Below, one piece after another: positions 13,771 through 16,698 of a DNA stretch of 16,698 nt; position 1 is the first letter of the stretch; every line of letters begins with the position of its first letter. A program made the position numbers and the translations under genes. The DNA lies in the NCBI GenBank assembly GCA_002396645.1, contig DGYI01000044.1, positions 920-17,617 of the forward strand, read 5' to 3'. The notes under the pieces were generated by a model. It was given only the letters and a program-made list of their open reading frames with translations, searched no databases and was not told where the DNA came from. Source of the stretch: Firmicutes bacterium UBA5010 (GTDB lineage: Bacteria > Bacillota > Clostridia > Tissierellales > Sedimentibacteraceae).

Positions 13771-13850
13771 TGTTTGCTTGCAACATCAAAGGGAATTACT
13801 TTGCAATTCCGGTGCGTTGCTCGCAACACCAATGTGTTGCTTGCAACACA
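13771..13850. repeat. Cluster of four small palindromes between mreB and galU
   Basis: Four hairpins stand almost side by side. TGTTTGC-TT-GCAACA is at 13771-13785 (one bulge). GGAATT and AATTCC lie at 13792-13810 around ACTTTGC. GGTGCGTTGC-TC-GCAACACC is at 13811-13830 (2-nt bulge). TGTGTTGC-TT-GCAACACA is at 13833-13850 (perfect 8-bp arms). None has a T tract, so they are not ordinary terminators. The first, third and fourth share a TTGC-loop-GCAA core. Confidence 0.8.
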
Positions 13851-13852
13851 AT

Positions 13853-14884
13853 TTATATTTGTCTATAATCTTTTCTTATATCATCAGTTAACAAGGTATC
13901 ACTTAATGTATCCAAATGCTCAAGTGATTTTCCTGTACCTTTAGCCACACATGAAATCGCATCATCAGCTATATTTGTTGCAACTCCTGTTCTCTTGGAG
14001 ATAAGTTTATCTAAGCCGCCTATTAAAGAGCCTCCGCCGGTCATAACTATACCCTTTTCGCTTATATCGGATGCCAATTCAGGAGGAGTTTTTTCAAATA
14101 CAGAGTGAACCGCATCAGCTATAGCTGTTACAGTTTCTTCAAGTGCCTCAAGCATATCTGATGAAGATATTGTTATGTTTTTAGGAAGTCCCGTTACCAA
14201 GTTTCTTCCCCTTACTTCCATGAATTTTTCTTCTTCTACAGGGAATGCAGTGCCTATGTTTATTTTTAAGTCTTCCGCACTTCTTGAACCAATCATAACA
14301 TTGTACTTTTTACGCACATATCTGACTATTGCTTCATCGCACTTGTCGCCTGCTATTTTAATTGATTTGCTTACAACTATGCCGCCCAATGAAATAACTG
14401 CTATATCGGTTGTTCCTCCGCCTATATCTATTATCATATTACCTGTAGGTTTTGATATATCAAGTCCTGCACCTATTGCAGCCGCTACAGGTTCTTCTAT
14501 CAGATATGTTTTCTTAGCTCCTGCATTGTTGCTTGCTTCTAAAACAGCTCTTTTTTCTACTTCTGTAACACCGCTTGGTACACAAACAATTACTCTTGGC
14601 TTCATCAATGATGCGCCTGTAGCTTTTTTGATAAAATATTTAAGCATTTTTTCAGTTATATCGAAATCAGAAATAACACCGTCTCTCAATGGTCTTATTG
14701 CAACAATATTACCAGGTGTTCTTCCTAACATTTTTCTTGCTTCTTCCCCAACCTCTAAAATTTTATTTGTATTTTTGTCTATTGCTACAACTGAGGGCTC
14801 TTGCATGACAATTCCTTTTCCGCGTATATAAACCAATACACTTGCAGTACCAAGATCTATACCCATATCTGCTCTTATACCCAT
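13853..14884 (-). CDS. MreB/Mbl-family actin-like cell-shape protein
   Basis: A 343-residue bacterial actin that polymerises with ATP beneath the membrane and directs the wall-elongation machinery. Nucleotide-binding signatures are DLGTASVLVY (10-19, phosphate 1), the connect-1 region (LIEEPVAAAIGAGLDI), IDIGGGTTDIAVIS (phosphate 2) and IVMTGGGSLIGGLDKL (adenosine). Length fits MreB, Mbl and MreBH alike, and no mreC or mreD lies next to it, so an Mbl-like paralogue is possible and I leave the symbol blank. GGAGGT 7 nt before the ATG sets the start. It is the first gene of the likely mreB-galU-pgcA transcript. Confidence 0.92.
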   Translation of the reverse strand: MGIRADMGIDLGTASVLVYIRGKGIVMQEPSVVAIDKNTNKILEVGEEARKMLGRTPGNIVAIRPLRDGVISDFDITEKMLKYFIKKATGASLMKPRVIVCVPSGVTEVEKRAVLEASNNAGAKKTYLIEEPVAAAIGAGLDISKPTGNMIIDIGGGTTDIAVISLGGIVVSKSIKIAGDKCDEAIVRYVRKKYNVMIGSRSAEDLKINIGTAFPVEEEKFMEVRGRNLVTGLPKNITISSSDMLEALEETVTAIADAVHSVFEKTPPELASDISEKGIVMTGGGSLIGGLDKLISKRTGVATNIADDAISCVAKGTGKSLEHLDTLSDTLLTDDIRKDYRQI

Positions 14885-15015
14885 TATCTTACCTCCACAT
14901 TTTTATCTAAATTATATATATTAATTTTAATTTTCAAAGTATCAACTCATAGCATATCATATTTTGCTTATTTTATCAAAAATTGATTGTCTATTTATAG
15001 CATACTGACTATAAC

Positions 15016-15044
15016 ATTATACATAAAATTTAAAATAATTTCAA
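15016..15044 (-). promoter_or_regulatory. Promoter of the mreB-galU-pgcA transcript
   Basis: On the minus strand TTGAAA (15039-15044) and TATAAT (15016-15021) are exactly 17 nt apart, about 130 nt before the mreB-like start. A weaker alternative, TTGATA (14940-14945) with TAATAT (14918-14923), lies nearer the gene. Confidence 0.6.
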
Positions 15045-15096
15045 TTTGTTTTTTGCCAACATATTTTTGTATATAAATTCATAATATGTATTATAT

Positions 15097-15139
15097 GGTC
15101 TCGCTACGCGAGACCTTGGAAATATCCTGCGGATATTTC
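15097..15139. repeat. Two adjacent perfect hairpins upstream of the M23 gene
   Basis: The first has 8-bp arms GGTCTCGC (15097-15104) and GCGAGACC (15108-15115) around TAC. The second has 9-bp arms GAAATATCC (15119-15127) and GGATATTTC (15131-15139) around TGC. The second is clearly related to the palindrome at the 55-bp repeat junctions near 4770. They sit between two divergent genes, in the 5' leader of the M23 gene, with no T tract. Confidence 0.8.
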
Positions 15140-15191
15140 TGTTGGCTTAAGTTTGGTTTTAATTATTTTTTGGGGAGATAAAAATAATATT

Positions 15192-16217
15192 ATGGTATTT
15201 AAAATAAAAATCCGGAATCTGATAATCATTTTGTTTGTTGTCACAATTTCAGCCAGTCTACTTATATGCCACAATTCCAATTCAGTATATAATTCTGTAT
15301 ATACTTCTTCATCAGCAGACAAAAAGTTTATAAAATACGTAGAATTCAATGTGCCATATTCTCTTATGGATTATGCCCTAAAATATGATATTAATTCTCA
15401 TGATACAGATAAACCCCTTCATTGGATTGAATTAATAGCATATCTGGCAGCCAAGTATGGAGGAGAATTTTCAAAGTATAAGTCAAAGCATCTCGATACT
15501 TTGGTATCCAGTCTTAACAGCGGAAGCACTATGGAGGAGCTTACAAAAGATATGAAATACTACAGTTATTATCTTGAAGCATATACAGCTGTTTTAGGCG
15601 GATTTGTAGGTGAATTTGAAATAGAGCGCCCTGTTAAAGATGAGCCCGAAAAAAAGGAATGGGTCAAAAAATATGGTTTAATAGCATTTTCACCGATTGC
15701 TAAAGGATATGATTACAGTCATTATGATGATTTCGGAGACTCAAGAAGCTACGGATATAGAAGAAAACATCTGGGTAATGATTTAATAGGTCAGGTTGGT
15801 ACTCCTATAATTGCTATTGAAGGGGGAATAGTAGAGGCACTGGGCTGGAATAAATACGGCGGCTGGAGAATTGGTATCAGAAGCTTTGATAAGAAAAGAT
15901 ATTACTACTACGCACATCTCAGAAAAAACTTTCCTTATAACAAGGAGCTTGAAGTTGGGAGCATAGTAAAAGCAGGTGATGTTATCGGATATATGGGAAG
16001 AACAGGCTACAGCGATACGGAAAACACCAATAATCTTACTACTCCGCATCTTCATTTTGGCTTGCAGCTTATATTTGACGAATCACAAAAAGAAAGCAAC
16101 AACGAAATATGGATAAATGTATACAATATAATTCGTTTACTGCACAGAAATAAATCCGAGACAGTTAAAAACTTGGAAACAAAGGAATATAAAAGGATTT
16201 ATGATATAAAATATTAA
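15192..16217 (+). CDS. M23-family (LytM-type) wall endopeptidase, membrane-anchored
   Basis: A 341-residue protein with a short cytoplasmic head (MVFKIKIRNL) and one hydrophobic segment (about 10-26), most likely an uncleaved anchor because LLIC is a poor lipobox. A helical linker domain follows (about 45-160). The M23 metallopeptidase domain covers about 185-310 with zinc ligands H193 and D197 (HLGND) and H288, plus the catalytic His in HLHFG (286-290) and H242 in YAHL. All active residues are present, so it should cut peptide cross-links in peptidoglycan outside the membrane. The start is not ideal: GGGGAG lies 14 nt before the ATG at 15192. The upstream in-frame TTG at 15153 would add 13 residues and has no ribosome site. 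No clear terminator follows. Confidence 0.83.
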   Translation: MVFKIKIRNLIIILFVVTISASLLICHNSNSVYNSVYTSSSADKKFIKYVEFNVPYSLMDYALKYDINSHDTDKPLHWIELIAYLAAKYGGEFSKYKSKHLDTLVSSLNSGSTMEELTKDMKYYSYYLEAYTAVLGGFVGEFEIERPVKDEPEKKEWVKKYGLIAFSPIAKGYDYSHYDDFGDSRSYGYRRKHLGNDLIGQVGTPIIAIEGGIVEALGWNKYGGWRIGIRSFDKKRYYYYAHLRKNFPYNKELEVGSIVKAGDVIGYMGRTGYSDTENTNNLTTPHLHFGLQLIFDESQKESNNEIWINVYNIIRLLHRNKSETVKNLETKEYKRIYDIKY

Positions 16218-16245
16218 TTGATTTTTTATTTTATCGTGTTATAAT
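16218..16245 (+). promoter_or_regulatory. Promoter of the leader ORF-MATE transcript
   Basis: TTGATT (16218-16223) and TATAAT (16240-16245) are 16 nt apart; TG at 16237-16238 makes an extended -10. It begins immediately after the M23 stop codon and places the transcript start about 30 nt before the leader ORF. Confidence 0.7.
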
Positions 16246-16284
16246 ATATAGTATTGTTTTTACGAATCAACTAAGGAGAAAGAT

Positions 16285-16365
16285 ATGTACTATATTTCAG
16301 ACAATGATAAAATATTCCATAGCTCCGTGGATAAAGTACACGGAGGCATCTATGAGAGAAATTAA
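16285..16365 (+). CDS. 26-codon leader ORF overlapping the MATE gene start
   Basis: The ATG at 16285 follows AAGGAG (16273-16278) with 6-nt spacing, a better ribosome site than that of the MATE gene itself. The ORF has 26 codons, begins MYYISDNDKIF and ends at TAA 16363-16365, which is 9 nt after the MATE start codon and in another frame. The peptide has no membrane segment or family match. Its codons cross a hairpin that hides the MATE ribosome site, which suggests a control function for its translation. It is the first ORF after a good promoter. That it is translated is an inference from the ribosome site. Confidence 0.6.
   Translation: MYYISDNDKIFHSSVDKVHGGIYERN
16318..16354 (+). promoter_or_regulatory. 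Hairpin hiding the MATE ribosome binding site and start codon
   Basis: CTCCGTG (16323-16329) pairs perfectly with CACGGAG (16339-16345), leaving a 9-nt loop. CATAG (16318-16322) pairs with CTATG (16350-16354) across a 4-nt bulge. The 3' side holds both the Shine-Dalgarno GGAGG (16342-16346) and the ATG (16352-16354) of the MATE gene. Confidence 0.7.
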
Positions 16366-16698
16366 AGAAAATAAAATGGGCTCTGCCCCTATGCTTAAGC
16401 TTATTATTTCAATGTCTGTTCCTGCAATGTTTTCAATGCTCATTCAATCGCTTTACAACATTGTGGACAGCATTTTCGTGGCTCAATTAGGAGAGAGCGC
16501 TTTGACCGCAGTCTCTCTTGCCTTTCCTATACAAATGCTCATTATATCTGTTGCGGTAGGTACAGGAATAGGTATTAATTCACTCGTATCAAGAAGGCTT
16601 GGAGAGAAAAGGCAAGAGGAAGCAAACAGCGCATCAACACACGGAATTATACTGGGTCTGTTCAGCGGAATAATCTTTTCGTTGTTGCTTTCTTTTTG
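16352..16698 (+). CDS. MATE-family multidrug efflux transporter, 3' part beyond the window
   Basis: The first 115 codons of a MATE (multi-antimicrobial extrusion) transporter; full-length members have about 440-460 residues and twelve membrane segments and export cationic compounds in exchange for sodium or protons. Visible are a short cytoplasmic head (MREIKENKMGSAPMLKL), a first membrane segment with the typical SMSVPAMFSMLIQSLYNIVDSIFVAQLGESALTAVSLAFP pattern (positions about 20-59, split here only by the window's reading), a second segment (IQMLIISVAVGTGIGINSLVSR) and the start of a third. GGAGG is 5 nt before the ATG. The start codon overlaps the leader ORF, and a hairpin covers both the ribosome site and the ATG, so translation is probably regulated. 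Confidence 0.88.
   Translation, partial: MREIKENKMGSAPMLKLIISMSVPAMFSMLIQSLYNIVDSIFVAQLGESALTAVSLAFPIQMLIISVAVGTGIGINSLVSRRLGEKRQEEANSASTHGIILGLFSGIIFSLLLSF

Noticed and set aside
13771..13850. Transcription terminator between mreB and galU
   Set aside because: The hairpins are not followed by a T tract on either strand.
14175..14831. 218-codon plus-strand ORF opposite the mreB-like gene
   Set aside because: It lies wholly antisense to a well-conserved actin-like gene, has no ribosome site, and its protein resembles no family.

Overview
The window looks like chromosomal DNA of a low-GC, Gram-positive-type anaerobe, most likely a member of the Clostridia. The supporting signs are AT-rich intergenic DNA, strong AGGAGG-type ribosome binding sites, a SAM-I riboswitch in front of metK, S-layer-homology (SLH) repeats, and a small TtcA-type thiolase and a PgcA-type mutase typical of Firmicutes. 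I see no transposase, phage gene, tRNA, rRNA or CRISPR array. I cannot name a species.

Layout. At the left edge (1-1137, minus strand) lie a cut-off lipoprotein gene and a HemG-like flavodoxin. A DUF1653 gene (plus) converges on metK (minus) at a shared bidirectional terminator. metK has a complete SAM-I riboswitch with terminator and antiterminator. Then, on the plus strand from 3151 to 9556, come a small lipoprotein, a TtcA-like tRNA thiolase, a large exported phosphodiester-glycosidase protein and a membrane diguanylate cyclase with a 7TM sensor. They meet a minus-strand block at a second bidirectional terminator (about 9562-9588). That block, read from right to left, is mreB/mbl, galU, pgcA and an SLH-anchored lysozyme-like protein. 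On the far right (plus) are an M23 endopeptidase and the start of a MATE efflux pump.

Many of the genes serve the cell envelope. PgcA makes glucose-1-phosphate and GalU converts it to UDP-glucose for wall polysaccharides; MreB guides wall synthesis; the SLT/SH3/SLH protein and the M23 peptidase cut peptidoglycan; and the phosphodiester-glycosidase protein probably acts on exported glycans. The diguanylate cyclase could tie an external signal to surface behaviour.

The less ordinary features are in and between genes. (1) A perfect inverted repeat of at least 22 bp lies inside the lipoprotein gene at the left edge; inversion between the copies would truncate the protein in frame. (2) A 26-codon leader ORF precedes the MATE gene, and a hairpin there covers both the Shine-Dalgarno and the start codon of the MATE gene. 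(3) A 55-bp tandem repeat has grown out of the last codons of the ttcA-like gene and carries a perfect palindrome at each junction. (4) Small hairpins with different arms but similar tiny loops are scattered in the intergenic DNA at about 4770, 13771-13850 and 15097-15139. (5) The exported glycosidase gene has a well-placed Shine-Dalgarno in front of an ATT codon, suggesting a non-canonical start.
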